Source: Catonia carolina
Lineage: Eukaryota; Arthropoda; Insecta; Hemiptera; Achilidae
Length of the DNA: 64,000 nucleotides
Assembly (NCBI GenBank): GCA_035578175.1
Contig: JAQMRL010000008.1
Coordinates: 60,196,541-60,260,540 of the forward strand
Direction of reading: 5' to 3'
A model generated the notes under the pieces. That model did not search any database and was not told the DNA's origin. It saw only the letters and a list, made by a program, of their open reading frames with translations. Both the position numbers and the translations under genes were made by a program. This document shows, piece by piece, positions 33,461 through 45,039 of the stretch (position 1 is the stretch's first letter; every line of letters begins with the position of its first letter).

Positions 33461-33851
33461 GCCCATAACAGACAGGTGCAGTGTCAAATTATTTACACTC
33501 AATCTGTTCGATGAGGGGGCTAAAATAAATAGTTCTGTTTCTTATCACATGATCAGCCAATTAAATGACTGAATCATTTAAGAACAGAAGAGGTAGAAGT
33601 GTAAAAGACACTAATCAGAGTTATCTCCTCTGTAAGTAATAAATTTCATTATATAGCCAGACCCTGTGGTGAATGAAGTGAAGATGTAATTTGCAGAGTG
33701 GAAAATACTTGCTTCACAGAAGGCTCGACATGCTGATAAGCGTACTTTTCCATTCAGTGAGGAAGGCAATTGTAATACATGTAACTTTTCGTTTTACTTA
33801 GTAAAACCTCTACACGTTCAAACCAGCCTTTCGGCTGATGACCTAAACAAC
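33461..33851 (+). mobile_element. SINE-like element, full length (copy S9)
   Basis: GCCCATAACAGACAGGTG through TTCGGCTGATGACCTAAACAAC, plus sense. Flanking AT-rich decamers (33451-33460 and 33866-33875) differ at one base and could be a duplication, but low complexity makes this weak. Confidence 0.85.
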
Positions 33852-33854
33852 TTA

Positions 33855-35000
33855 AAGAACACAGGATATTATTATTTTTAGAAAAACAATTTATTTAAAA
33901 AACATTTGATATCGTATTTATTTAGAAATTTAGCGCTTTCGTACGTTTAAAATACTGTACCACTAGAACTTAAAAATTAATGATGTAGTATCTTATAAAA
34001 GTATTATAATTAATGTTCTGGTTTTTTCTATTAATTTAGTTTATTTATTTCAAATGGAGTGTAATAAAATCTATTATTAACTATTTAAATACGGTATGAA
34101 AGTTAAATGCAACTTAACCTTTCTCCCAATTTTTCTAACACGCACTCGGATTCAAATAAAATCACATGCACGTTAGGCTCGTTAATTTTATTTTAATTTG
34201 GAACAAGCTCTTAAACCATCCACACTGAAATTAGATTTAATTATTTTAAAGAGGGAAGTATTTGAATTCTTATCAAAGCACCGTTGAAATCGAGAAGGGA
34301 TCCGTTTCTTTCCACCTTTACTGGCTCTTTTCCAAAAACTTGTTGGAGTTTTTCCAGAATAATTGTATCTTTCTTCATGAAAAGGGTCTACGACGCCTAA
34401 GAGAAGAACTGGTATCGTTATCATCTGTTGTCTAAAAGAGATGATAGGTGCTTCACTGATATAGGCATTTTCTTTTTTCCGACTTTCCATTTCAGTAAAA
34501 ATAACATATATACAATGACCCAAAATAACGATAGTACTTTAAAAATAATCAACTCATTCCTAATTTGTGTTATACTGTATTATTTACCTACACTAATCAA
34601 TGAAAATAAATAGGTATTATCACATCAAAAATCTACTAATTCTGATTTAATTGATATCGGCCATTTCTTTCAAATTATTTTAATATTTTCCTTCAGTTTG
34701 ATAAGGTTACTAGTTCTATCTAATCTCTCTGAGATTGACCCAATAGTGACAGAAATGCTTTAACGTAAATTATATATTTTTTTTGTTTTGTGAAAGTGAT
34801 TTTTGAGAGATCATATCTTTATTTCAATTACGGTTCTAAAATTGCACATACAATAGACAAAAATTCAAATTAACTTGAACAATATGCCGTTCGGATTATT
34901 GATTCGTTCGATGAATTTTTAATAACAATATATTACCGTTACAGATAGTTCTACTAAAAGACAGAGAGCAAATTAAATTTGTATATTTACGTTTTATTGA
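33855..35000. other. Unassigned DNA
   Basis: A 111-codon minus frame (34188-34523) has no recognised domain. Confidence 0.4.
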
Positions 35001-36196
35001 CATTGTACAGGGCAATTCATAATGTTCTTCGGATTTGCGAAAATTAAGTACAAAAAACTATTACACTTTCCTAAATTAAAGTTGTACGGGCCGATGTAGG
35101 GACTCGAACAGTTATTTTCAAACAACTATAAATGTTCAATGTGTGTTCTTTTGGTGATACGGCATACATCAACACTAAAGTCTAAGTCTTGCCAAGCACA
35201 TTCTAATATGTCCCTTTCGATTGAGTTGATTGCATTGATTATGCGATCCTTCAGCTCAGCGATATCGTTAGGCATTGGTAGGATAAACACCTTGTCTTTC
35301 ATTGGCAACAATCTTGCTGGAAAATGATGTCGTTGAGTAGCTGAATCATAAGCCATAATAAAATATATCCAGGTAAATCATGCCGGTTACTGTCGTTTCC
35401 GTAAAAACGAACGGCCCATTCACTGCCTCACGAGAGAACGCACAGAAAACGTTTTTTTCGGAGAACCCCGAACTGGTTCCACATAAGCTTGTGGGTTTTC
35501 AGTTCCCGAAACTCGCACGTTATGACGGTTTACTTTGCCGCTAATATGGAACGTAGCTTCATCGCTGAAAATTATCTCCTCTAGAAAACCTTCATCTAAC
35601 GACACCTTTTTCTGTAACTAAACAAAAAAATCGAGCGTACGTGATTTATCTCCATCAGATAGATGCTGCATTAATTGAAGATGATACGGGTTGAATAATA
35701 AATGTTTACGGAGAACTCTCTACACCGTTGTTTTCGGAATTCCTTATTCTGTGCCTGCAGACGCATTCGATTTTGACGGGGTGCAAATAAAACTTGCTCG
35801 CACACGTTCGACAGTGCCATCTGAGGTTGATGGACGACCAGTTGATTTCCGCTGGCACAAGCAACAAGTTTCACTGAATTGTTTATACCATGCACGAATT
35901 GAATTGTCACTTGGTGGATCATTATTAAGTTTCAACCGAAATGCACGTTGGACAATAATTACTGACTTTGACACGTGAAATTCTTACACACAAAACGACT
36001 TCTCGCTTCCCGTGGCAGCCATTTTCTCTACTGTCTACACCTAGCGGGCAAACGGTTAATTAACGGCCCAGAATATGTGGAAAACCTATTTAAAGTGCTC
36101 TTTCCTACAGTACTTGTTTCATTCTTATAAGTAAAGTATTGTTTTGTTCTGAATTTTCGTAACCCCGAAGTACATTATGAAACGCTCTGTACAATG
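35001..36196 (-). mobile_element. Tc1/mariner element of the DUF4817 type, internally deleted
   Basis: Terminal inverted repeats of about 45 bp are visible: CATTGTACAGGGCAATTCAT onward at 35001, and on the other strand CATTGTACAGAGCGTTTCAT onward from 36196; both continue to a shared GCGAAAATT / ACGAAAATT block. A TA lies inside each end (35006-35007, 36190-36191). The enclosed transposase remnant runs on the minus strand. Total length ~1.2 kb is close to a normal element, but the catalytic core is missing. Confidence 0.85.
35126..36022 (-). pseudogene. Tc1/mariner (DUF4817-type) transposase pseudogene
   Basis: From an ATG at 36022 one frame with stops gives MAATGSEKSFCV, then VIIVQRAFRLKLNNDPPSD, SIRAWYKQFSETCCLCQRKS and TGRPSTS: the DUF4817 helix-turn-helix. 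It continues LRKHLLFNPYHLQLMQHL and then FSDEATFHISGKVNRHNVRV, where the D is the first catalytic residue. The later block MKDKVFILPMPNDIAELKDR to KRTHIEHL is the natural C-terminus. Between them (about 35345-35420) the segment carrying the second and third catalytic residues (QQDGAPPH- and SPDLTP-like motifs) is absent. Inactive. Confidence 0.85.
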
Positions 36197-36355
36197 AAAG
36201 TGGACTATTTTGGAAGGTCATTAAACTTAAGCGAGCTCTTCATTAATAAAAGATATACTGAATCACAAGATAAAAAAAGAATACTTTAGCTTTTGAAAAT
36301 CATTAGAAGACAACAAAGTAGGTTTATTTTATAGCGTTTTAGAATTCACTGAAAA
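36197..36355. other. Unassigned DNA
   Basis: Short gap between two transposon relics; nothing recognised. Confidence 0.35.
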
Positions 36356-36359
36356 AGTC

Positions 36360-36605
36360 GCTATGAATTAGTTTGAAAATTCTCTTATTTGGAGCAAGAT
36401 CGGTAATCCTTTACAGAAGAAGAAGCTGTGTCTGGGTAATTTCTGGTTTTCTCATACCATAATTGTCAGTATCTATGGCAGTAAACGCTTCTGCATGTGC
36501 AGGATCGGCGTAGGTGTCCTTTGCTGTGTCAATCTCATCCTCATCTTCTTTCTCGTTTCGAATGTGATGAAAATTGCAAGTTAAGACAATATTTTCATTC
36601 GAACG
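36360..36605 (-). pseudogene. pogo/Tigger-type transposase C-terminal fragment
   Basis: The minus strand encodes an acidic run EKEDEDEID, then AHAEAFTAIDT, then QTQLLLL, a stop, and RITDLAPNKR. In pogo/Tigger transposases an acidic region is followed by a HAEAL.AL..AL..W helix and a LLLLKRIRDLAA.KR terminus, so the order and spacing fit. The DDE domain is absent. The fragment abuts SINE-like copy S10. Confidence 0.6.
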
Positions 36606-36628
36606 TTGAAGGTTCATATTACTAACGT

Positions 36629-37046
36629 AACGTAACAGGTATACATACAATTGCCCTTAACAGGCAGGTGGAGTGTTAAATTGTTTGCACTCTATCTGCT
36701 AGTTCCAAGGCTACAAAAATAGTTCTGTTTCTTATCACGTGGTCAGCCAATTATATGACTGAACTATTTAAGAACAGAAGAGGTACAGGTGTAAAAGACA
36801 CTAGTCAGAGTTATCTCCTTTGAAAGTAATGAATTTCATTGTACAGCCAGACCCTGTGGTGAATGAAGTGAAGTAGTAATTTGCAGAGTGGAAAATTCCT
36901 GCTTTACAGAAGGGCCGACATGCTGATAAGCGTACTTTTCCATTCAGTGAGGAAGGCAATTGTAAACCAACTTTTACTCTTCGTTTTACTTAGTAAAACC
37001 TGTAGAGGTTCAAACCAGTCTTTCGGCTGTTGACCTAAACAAACAC
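36629..37046 (+). mobile_element. SINE-like element, full length (copy S10)
   Basis: The family body runs from TTGCCCTTAACAGGCAGG (36651) to TTCGGCTGTTGACCTAAACAA. A perfect 9-bp direct repeat TACTAACGT at 36620-36628 and 37047-37055 frames it, which would include 22 extra bases at the 5' end. Confidence 0.8.
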
Positions 37047-37055
37047 TACTAACGT

Positions 37056-37760
37056 TCGGATTTTTGACGCTCTACTTTCTCATTTGTTAACTGAAGTACG
37101 GGGGACATGATCATTCAAATTGTTGGTGGTGATAGTTACTACTAAAACTATTATGCTTTAATATAGATCTATGAACTTTTGTTAATAATTTATGTAGACT
37201 ATTTGTAATTCAATTGATGTGTTTAAATTCACAGTATGAAACTCACTAACAGAAAATGTCATCCTGTTTTACAATGATTTAAAGCTCGTACAATAACTGG
37301 GTCATGTTGAGACGACATGACTATTTGGTTGCTCAAGTGCACACTTCAACACGTATATATACATACTATAATACTAACCGTACTTATGCAGTAGTAATGT
37401 ATATGTCTGTATGGAACGAGCTGGTCAAATTCTCAGCATTTCAGCTTTATCTTTGAAATTAAATTAAAAAATTTTTACTCTCATATGACTTACTTTAAAA
37501 AGATTTTTCTACCCTAATCAAAAAATAAAAATAAATTGATTTTAATTTATCACTAGTTTTCCCTGTATATGTCCTTTTTTTACAAGTCTGCCACATTACA
37601 ATCTATTCACATGAAAAAGAACAATCAGTAGTTTTGATAAATGTTAACATGATTGTAATTTCATCTGTTAATAAAATTGAAACTTGTAATAATGAATATT
37701 TGATAAATACAAGGATGATTTTGAAGTATATCAGTTAAAAAAACTGTAACAGTGTTTATT
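37056..37760. other. Unassigned AT-rich DNA
   Basis: No recognised feature. Confidence 0.4.
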
Positions 37761-37765
37761 AAAAC

Positions 37766-38545
37766 CTATAACCTAAATCGAAAACGCAGTCTTTTCAGTC
37801 TTGGAAACCCGGTATCAATGTTGTTTAGCAGATTCAGAGCCAGGAAGTTGGGATGATGGTTGAGTCTTTCTTCATATTTACGGCTGAATTTTGATACAGT
37901 TTGTTTCACAGTGTCTATATTAAGATCGGCGTAGATATAGGTGTTTTTGATGTACCACGGAATTCGCAGGACCCACCCCAAGAATTTTGCCTGAAAATGT
38001 TTGAATATATTTATGTTTGAAGTGCTGGATTTACCCCACAATTGAAGCCCATATATCCACATGTGTTTTAAAAGGAATTGATATAAATAATTTTTGAATC
38101 GTTTGACAAAGGTGAGTATTTACCAATTAACCAGTGTAGTTTACGTGCTGTCAGCTCAAGGTGTTTCTTTTTAGTTATTATGTGATGTTTCCATGTGAGG
38201 CGACGATTTAAATATAGTCTCAAGTATTTTACTGTTGTGTTATTTGGTAGTGCAATTTTGTTTAACATTACTGGTGTGCAGTCATTTTTACGCAATGTAA
38301 ATGTGATATGTGTTGATTTCTTTTCGTTAACTTTTGTTCTCCACTTTATTAACCATTTCTGAAAAGATGTAAGGAATTCTTGTAAGAATTGTGACGCAAT
38401 TATTTGGTGTTCATTGATAGCGAGAACGGTCGTTTCGTCGGCAAGCGTCGCTGTGGTCGTGTTTGGAGTTGTAGGTAAGTCAGATGTGAACAAATAAAAA
38501 CGGACCGAGAACACTTCTTTGTGGTACACCTGATTAATTGTCGTG
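37766..38545 (-). pseudogene. jockey-type LINE ORF2 fragment (RT palm to C-terminus)
   Basis: In minus-strand order: SGVPQRSVLGPFLF (motif B, canonical GVPQGS), a frameshift, TSDLPTTPNTTTATLADE where the catalytic FADD has become LADE, then WLIKWRTKVNEKKSTHITF, VKYLRLYLNRRLTWKHHI, then after another shift MWIYGLQLWGKSSTSNINIF, FQAKFLGWVLRIPWYIKN and a basic end RLKRLRFRFRL. All blocks are collinear with the full-length jockey element. Loss of the second catalytic Asp and the shifts make it inactive. It is 5'-truncated at motif B. Confidence 0.8.
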
Positions 38546-38779
38546 TAGGTGAGAATATTTGTTTTAAAATTTTTATGTCGAAATTAAACCAAATATTTTT
38601 CCATTAAATGTTTATTGACACGTTTCACTAAACATTGTTTAGCTCGAATCTGCATTTTTAGCCGTAATGTTTGTACGTTGCAATCTCAATGGAAACCCAT
38701 GACCCAATGAGATGAGGATGATATGTACGTCGTATAAATAAGGTATAATATTATACAAACTCAGGCTTACCATTTCTGA

Positions 38780-38970
38780 GAAAGTATGGTTAATTGAACC
38801 CTACCTGTCTAAGTTTACCGGTAACCTCTGTCTAGTATTGAAATCCGTATAAAAGTAAACTACTTTTACTGGGATTTGAACCGTGGAACCTTCGTCTCCG
38901 TACATCAAGCTTCAAACGGCTAGCTCGCGGCGACGATTTTACTTCTAGACCAACCGGGTAGGTTCAAATC
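38780..38970 (-). mobile_element. tRNA-derived SINE-like element
   Basis: On the minus strand AACCCGGTTGGTCTAGAAG (A-box region) is followed by a perfect B box GGTTCAAATCC about 70 bases later (near 38875). Downstream CAGTAAAAGTAGTTTAC forms a small inverted repeat. Layout and spacing fit a tRNA-headed SINE. It is unrelated in sequence to copies S1-S11. No TSD was found. Confidence 0.6.
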
Positions 38971-38974
38971 TGTA

Positions 38975-40645
38975 TAATACGTTTTTCTTTATAATCGTTA
39001 AGCATTTTTTTAAATTTTAAAAAGTTGTATATATGATTCAAAGTAAATTTCGTACGCTTAGATGTTCACTATCCTGTCTCGGGCAGTTAATAATGCTCTC
39101 ACTAGTAGACAAGAACTGAGTTGTCAATGCAGGAACACTTGAGCAAACTCATTTGGTTGCTAAGACCAAAGCGTTTGCTAAGATCAGTCTAGCACATTAT
39201 TTTAGAAGAATCCTCAGAGTTTAAATACATTAGCAATGAAGGTGCTAATCGGTAAAATTTAACCGTAGTTTTAGATCACCATCAGTGAGTTCGAGATGTG
39301 TAAAAAAATTCATAACCCCATTACAGAAGCGTTGTTATTGGCTTTTGATGAAAGTTTAAGCTAGAATTCTATTCTCTGTTCGTTAAGAGTTGAGAGATGC
39401 AGTTCACGGAAACAACTTCAGCCAATGACTGCCACTGTTCACGTGATTAACTAATTACCAGCATATCAGTTTATATGCAGTTTATTGTTAGTGTTATCAT
39501 TCAGTCTATAACATATGTGCTAAAAATAGATTGTTTATCAAACTCTGTCGCTTACGAACCGGTAATTTTTTTGAGTCACATAATTACCATCTAAGGATGA
39601 ATAAAGTAATAAACTTTATTATGTAATACTGCGCCGTTTACTCCAGGTTCTATTAGGATCTGGTTGTGTAAGTAAGAAAACCTTTTTTTAAATTTATAAC
39701 AAATAATTACTTGTTTTATTATTATTAATTAGGACTATCACAAAAAACAACTAAAATAATACAATAAACTATTTAATTTAATAACAGATAAAATTTAATA
39801 CACGTTTTAAAAACTAACTAAAAAGACATTTTAATATTTACAATAAAATAAATTATTAATTCTTATTTACTACCTGATAATTATTGTACACTATTTGCCG
39901 TCATGGAGAAACTGATTCAATACCCAACGCACAACCTGATTTTGCCTAACTCAATTTAAAAAAAGACAATATTAAAAATGACAAGAAAAGTGGAAACGAA
40001 GGTGTTAACTATGTCGTTTTTAGATTGAATTATTTTGTATAGATACACTGCCTCCGTAATACTGGAAAGAAATGAAGTCCTAATTGTATGTATCCAAACT
40101 TTTTTGGGTTTCAAAATTCAGTATAATTTTTACAACATGTTTGCAATCGTTTTGTGGAGTAATTCATGATATAATTCGAGTAACTTTTTGTTTGGGATGA
40201 ATGTTATGGTCAATTAATTATAAATAAAGAATTGGAAATTTTCGGTATATTTATAATAAGATATATATTCGGGAAGAAAATCTTTATTCTATTTATGTCG
40301 CACAACGTGAAGTATTTATGAAAGTTAATGTATTTTAATTTGACCTGTTTGCTCATATATTATTGAGATACGTACCCAATATACATTGCTTGTAAGTACA
40401 TACATTCGTACATAACATACTTATACAATTCAAGTACTCCATATTCGTGCACATCTGGTGTTTGTTGCTCATTAACTGCTTTGATGAACGACTGCTAACC
40501 ACTTCCTCTATGATAATAATTTTCCCCATTATTCTCAAAATGATGTAACTAACGGTTTAGTGCATGTCTTTGTCAAGTAGCAACCTAGTTTCATCGATTG
40601 TAAGCGTATTATTTCAGCATAGTAATATAATTTTCATTTAATTAA
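38975..40645. other. Unassigned AT-rich DNA
   Basis: No recognised gene or repeat. Confidence 0.4.
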
Positions 40646-40647
40646 AA

Positions 40648-41445
40648 AAAAATTGGTGTGGGACACTCACTCAACGTTCTCTTGCCAATGGAAATAATGA
40701 ACAATATATATAACCTAACATTAGTAATAAAACATTGGGAATAAACAAAAAACTAACCTCAAAAAACATAACCTAATTTTAATCATGAGTGAAAGACGCA
40801 AAATGAAAATCAACCTCAGTTTGGCTTAAAATACGGAAAATCACTCTTCACGCTAAATTAGGCTCTGTAGCAAAACATTCCTTAAATAAAAGTTGTAGAT
40901 CTGTTAATTTTTTATAAATTTAATTATATACACTTTTGTCGTAAAATGCAGCATACTAAGGCTGAAATCTTTAAAAAATCGATTTTTACACGTTTTCGTA
41001 AGAAAAACAAAATCGCTAATTAACGCTAAACTAAGCGTTATACATAAATATTTTGTATATAAAAGTTGTAGGATTTTAAATTCTCTACAACTTTTATTGT
41101 ACATATTTTTGCGGTAAAATGCATATTGAAGCCGCAATCTTAAAAAAAAAACAATTTTTTTACGTAAAAACAGCCTTTCCAAGAATTTCAGCAGACATGG
41201 CGCTTACCGTATCTTGTAGAACATAAAAAATGAAGTAAATAAGGTGATTTAAAAATAGTCGTAGTAGCCGTTTTTGAGAAAATCGCAAAATAATGACACG
41301 AATAAACTACTACTCCCGGTATACCGATTTTGATGAAAATGTTCGTGTCGGGTTTGGTAGTGGTATCTAACTTAGTTTCAAGTTCGTACGATATTCCATT
41401 CTTGACACATTTGTTCACACACACACACACACACTCACGAGCGCG

Positions 41446-41488
<43 letters not shown>

Positions 41489-41615
41489 CAAACGCTAGAA
41501 ACATGTTTTTTGTGTTCAGGGGGTCTGAAATCGTGTAGATCCGGTGAAAACTCGATTTTGAAAAATTGACATGAAATTAATATCTCCTATGTATTCATAT
41601 AGGCAAGAGAAATTA
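40648..41615 (-). mobile_element. HINE-like element, full length (copy H7)
   Basis: In sense (minus) direction it starts at about 41615 with AATTTCTCTTGCCTATATG, passes the longest-preserved microsatellite region (AC/GC-rich at 41413-41485 on plus), both internal units, and ends with the CCCACACCAATTTTTTTT terminus near 40648. It is the best copy for deriving a full consensus. Confidence 0.8.
41413..41485. repeat. (AC)n-(GC)n-(AC)n microsatellite
   Basis: An AC run, a GCGCGCGCGC core and a second AC run, located at the family's microsatellite site inside H7. It creates spurious Cys/Val and His/Thr frames. Confidence 0.95.
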
Positions 41616-42073
41616 AAAACTTAATTCTCTTTAACAAAAACCATAGTTTTTCATTATTTTGTAGTAAAAATAAAAATAGAACGAAATATTAAGTCATTTT
41701 ACTCTAAAAAGTAAGAAAATATCAAAATCCGTACATCTAATTATCTTAATAAAAGCACAAGGAAAACTTTGCTATGAGTAAAGGGTGCCTACCACCCATG
41801 TCCGGCTACAGGAGTTCAGATCAAAAGTCTACCTAAATGCCATATTTTTTGCGAATGCTAATTTATAGATAGGCTAGTACTATTTTATATGGCTTGTGAA
41901 CCTGTCTCCTCCATTCCGGCGGAATAATACTACTACTACACGACTCTTCTATGTATTGTCAAGTTTTGTCCTAATTGTATTTTATCTTTACAAATAAGTA
42001 AAGAAACTGCAACTCTCTGAAATTTATACCTCTGTATATCTAGATTTATATGTACACTGAATACCCGTTTATA

Positions 42074-42767
42074 CAGTCCAACTTCGGTAACTGGACCGTC
42101 TATAACTCGAATTTTCTATATCTCGAATTGAATTTCAGTCCCCTTTAACCTTCTCATGCGTTTACCATGTAAAGTCATCTACAGCTCGAATTCCGCTATT
42201 TCTCTAAGTCGGGCTAATTATTTCGTTTCTTTGAAAAAATTTGTATATAGTTCTCAAAGCAGCGGTTTCGGTCTTTTGAAAAATGAAGGTACAGTGCTGC
42301 TTCTTTCATTATAAGAGAATATGTTCGACCATAAAAGGGAACAGACTTTCAAAGTCATCTGGTTGCCTTTGTATAGGTCTAATAGGCGCAAACGAAAACA
42401 ATGAATATCTTTGAATCGACGAATTTTTGGTCGACCACAGAATAATAGAACCATAGTGTGTCGGTATACTGTACCGTATTCAGCATGTACTGCGTAATTT
42501 TGGAATATTGTATACAATATGTACAGTACTTAACACTGCAGCCAATAGCTAAGCTAAATGCCGCGTACAGTACTGTATTCCGAAATTACGCATGTGCAGT
42601 AGGCCTACATATTCTACATTAGGTAGGGTACTGTATTAACCTATATGAAATGTTCTTTTTTCGTTTTTATAATAATTGCTTTATTTTTATTTTTCCATAA
42701 CTCGAAATTTCTGTAACTCGAATTGTTTTCCCCATCCTTTGAGGATTCGAGTTTTAGAAGTCGACTG
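42074..42767. mobile_element. pogo/Tigger-like non-autonomous element (MITE)
   Basis: Begins CAGTCCAACTTCGG after a TA and ends with the inverted CAGTCGACTTC before a TA (42768-42769). Both ends carry repeated AACTCGAA words (CTATAACTCGAATTTTC left, TTCGAGTTA right), typical of pogo-group ends. The interior has an inverted pair around TGCGTAATTTTGGAAT / ATTCCGAAATTACGCA and a 16-bp palindrome ATATTGTATACAATAT at 42505-42520. No transposase motif is seen in the 87-codon minus frame. Confidence 0.6.
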
Positions 42768-42769
42768 TA

Positions 42770-43430
42770 CTTGCTTACACAATAAATTATTATGGTATAA
42801 AAATTTCTTTCTCGCATATTTTTTTCTAAACTTACACACAGCTCATGTAGGAGATTAAGGATACACTGGAGTATCTTTATTGAAAGCATGATCTAAATGG
42901 TTGTCTCTCGGTGATTTATTTATACGCAATAAAAGTTATTAGGCTACGTACACATGAAAGCGATTGCTACCTCTGACTATGATCATATCATCTCTAGCTT
43001 GTGCTAGCTGGTTAGAACCAGAGATTTTCAGTTTCTGGAGCTTTCAGTACAGCCGCACCAAACATGGTGAACAGACGCTGACCAGTGTACCGGTGAATAT
43101 CACTCAGACGTGTCTGGAAGGTTTGTTCGTTTTCTTAGTTTCACTGAGGTTTCAGCTACTTATCATCCGAACCAACAGAAAGGTCCTAACGAACTTATCG
43201 GATGTCTGTTCTTTTATTACTTATTTATTGATTTTTTCGTGTGTTTGCTTATATATGAAAGTGGCGCGGCACTTGGCTCGGCGGTTAGTATTGGACAGGA
43301 TGAAGTAAAGCCAGTGTTATTTGTTAAAATCAGTTCCGTACGTAACGCGGTACGGTTGTAGGAAATATTCGTAAAGAGTAGTTATTGTACAGTTTGTTCT
43401 CTTTTGTAAGTGTTTATTAATAAATAAATA

Positions 43431-43464
<34 letters not shown>

Positions 43465-44790
43465 TATTAATTAATTGTGAGTGCCCATATTTTTTTGTTA
43501 ACGTTTTTTTAAGTTTTGGATAAAGTTTGGTAATCAGTGTAGTGTACTATTAAAAAATTGTTATAACCGTAATAATTTATTGCAATTAATTAGTTCGTTA
43601 ATAAATACTTGTTAAAAGTTAAATTTTAGTTATATTAATAACCAGATCTCGAAAAACCTGGTATGAGTTTACAGTATTTCGGAATTTGAAAATTGTGAAA
43701 TTTATGAATTATTTTTGAAATTTATTTTTTTATAATATATTAAATGTATTACACTTACATATATTGAATCGAAAGCCAAAAGTTTAGTTGAACTGAAATG
43801 TAATCGAAGTATTTGTTTCGTCAATAAAAGGTGTAATAAGTTAAGTGTATTTCATTAAATGGCCGTTTACTTTACGACGACAGTATTTTATCCAACTCTA
43901 CTGCACTGGTTTGGGTTGTTTTGTTTGGCGAAATAAGAATATGTTGTGTGATAGTATATGGTTTGTATACATTATATGTGTGCAGAAAATAAAAGATGTG
44001 AACCTTTCTACGTATTGAAACAGTGTAGTTGAAATAGCGGTGCTGTTATTTAGTTATATGGTGTGTTCTGACCAAATTGTAGTAATAGCAACAAACACAT
44101 CGGTTCTAAAAAGTATTCCGTATGAAAGAAAACACAACTAAACTAACCGAACCTTGCCGCTCTACGTGATCGCAAACTGTATTTCTTCGCAAAGTGATCA
44201 CAAATCAGGGCTGACCAAACCCGGTAAGGTTAGCGGTGGGTTAAAGGAGGGGGGTTACTTCTTCCTTCCATTAAGGGATGGATTTCAGATTGTTCCCTAC
44301 ATCCCTTAACTCAACCCTTTCCGATGCTCTTTTCCATGTTAAATCACGACAAACACAACATATGTTCCACCCTTTTTCCTTCGTTTTACTAGTTTACTTG
44401 GAAATTTCATTTAGAAATAAAAATATGGATTGTGTAAAGAATGGATTCTACTCTTTCCTCACCTACATTCAATCTGTTAGTCCATAAGTTGATTTCAAAT
44501 CTACATAAATTTAAGTAAAGATCTTCCTATCTTTCGGTAGCCTCAATTTTCTTTCCGTCGAATTCTATTTTTTAACTTAAAGAATTTAACTTTCTATTTT
44601 TAGGAGTTCGTTAAGCATATTGTATTATTTTCAAAATTTAACTCATTGTTCAAAGAATCATAATGTCACCTAAATTCGATTCGTTGTTATAAAATAACAA
44701 GATATTAAAACTCTGAACGGCAAAATACTTATGTCAACTTAACAGCACAAAATCTATAACAAGGTTTATCCAAGATTCATTAGTGAGCAC
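42770..44790. other. Unassigned DNA with (ATT)n
   Basis: 42960-43360 is GC-richer with overlapping frames in plus orientation, none recognised. (ATT)n microsatellite at 43432-43463. Confidence 0.4.
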
Positions 44791-44791
44791 C

Positions 44792-44821
<30 letters not shown>
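44791..44821. repeat. (TTTA)n microsatellite
   Basis: Uninterrupted TTTA repeat following CAC. Confidence 0.95.
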
Positions 44822-44822
<1 letters not shown>

Positions 44823-45039
44823 GGTCGCATCTACTACGAGGGCATTAGCGACCACGTTACATATAAATACATGTAGTATAAAATTTACTAAGAAGATATA
44901 AACAAACACAATTACCTGTAGGTCATATAAAAACATAATGAAAAATTAGTTAGGTTCAATTAAAATTTAGACAACAGAAAAATAAACAATAAAAAATAGA
45001 ATGACACAATGAAAAATAACATATGTGATTTTACAGTTA

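Noticed and set aside
34188..34523. 111-codon minus-strand open frame
   Set aside because: No domain, signal or neighbouring exon pattern recognised. Kept only as a candidate for RNA-seq comparison.
41188..41569. Cys/Val-rich and His/Thr-rich frames on both strands
   Set aside because: Translations of the AC/GC microsatellite inside H7.
42964..43361. Overlapping 114- and 83-codon plus-strand frames in a GC-richer patch
   Set aside because: Two frames compete over the same DNA and neither has a known motif; not enough to call a gene.
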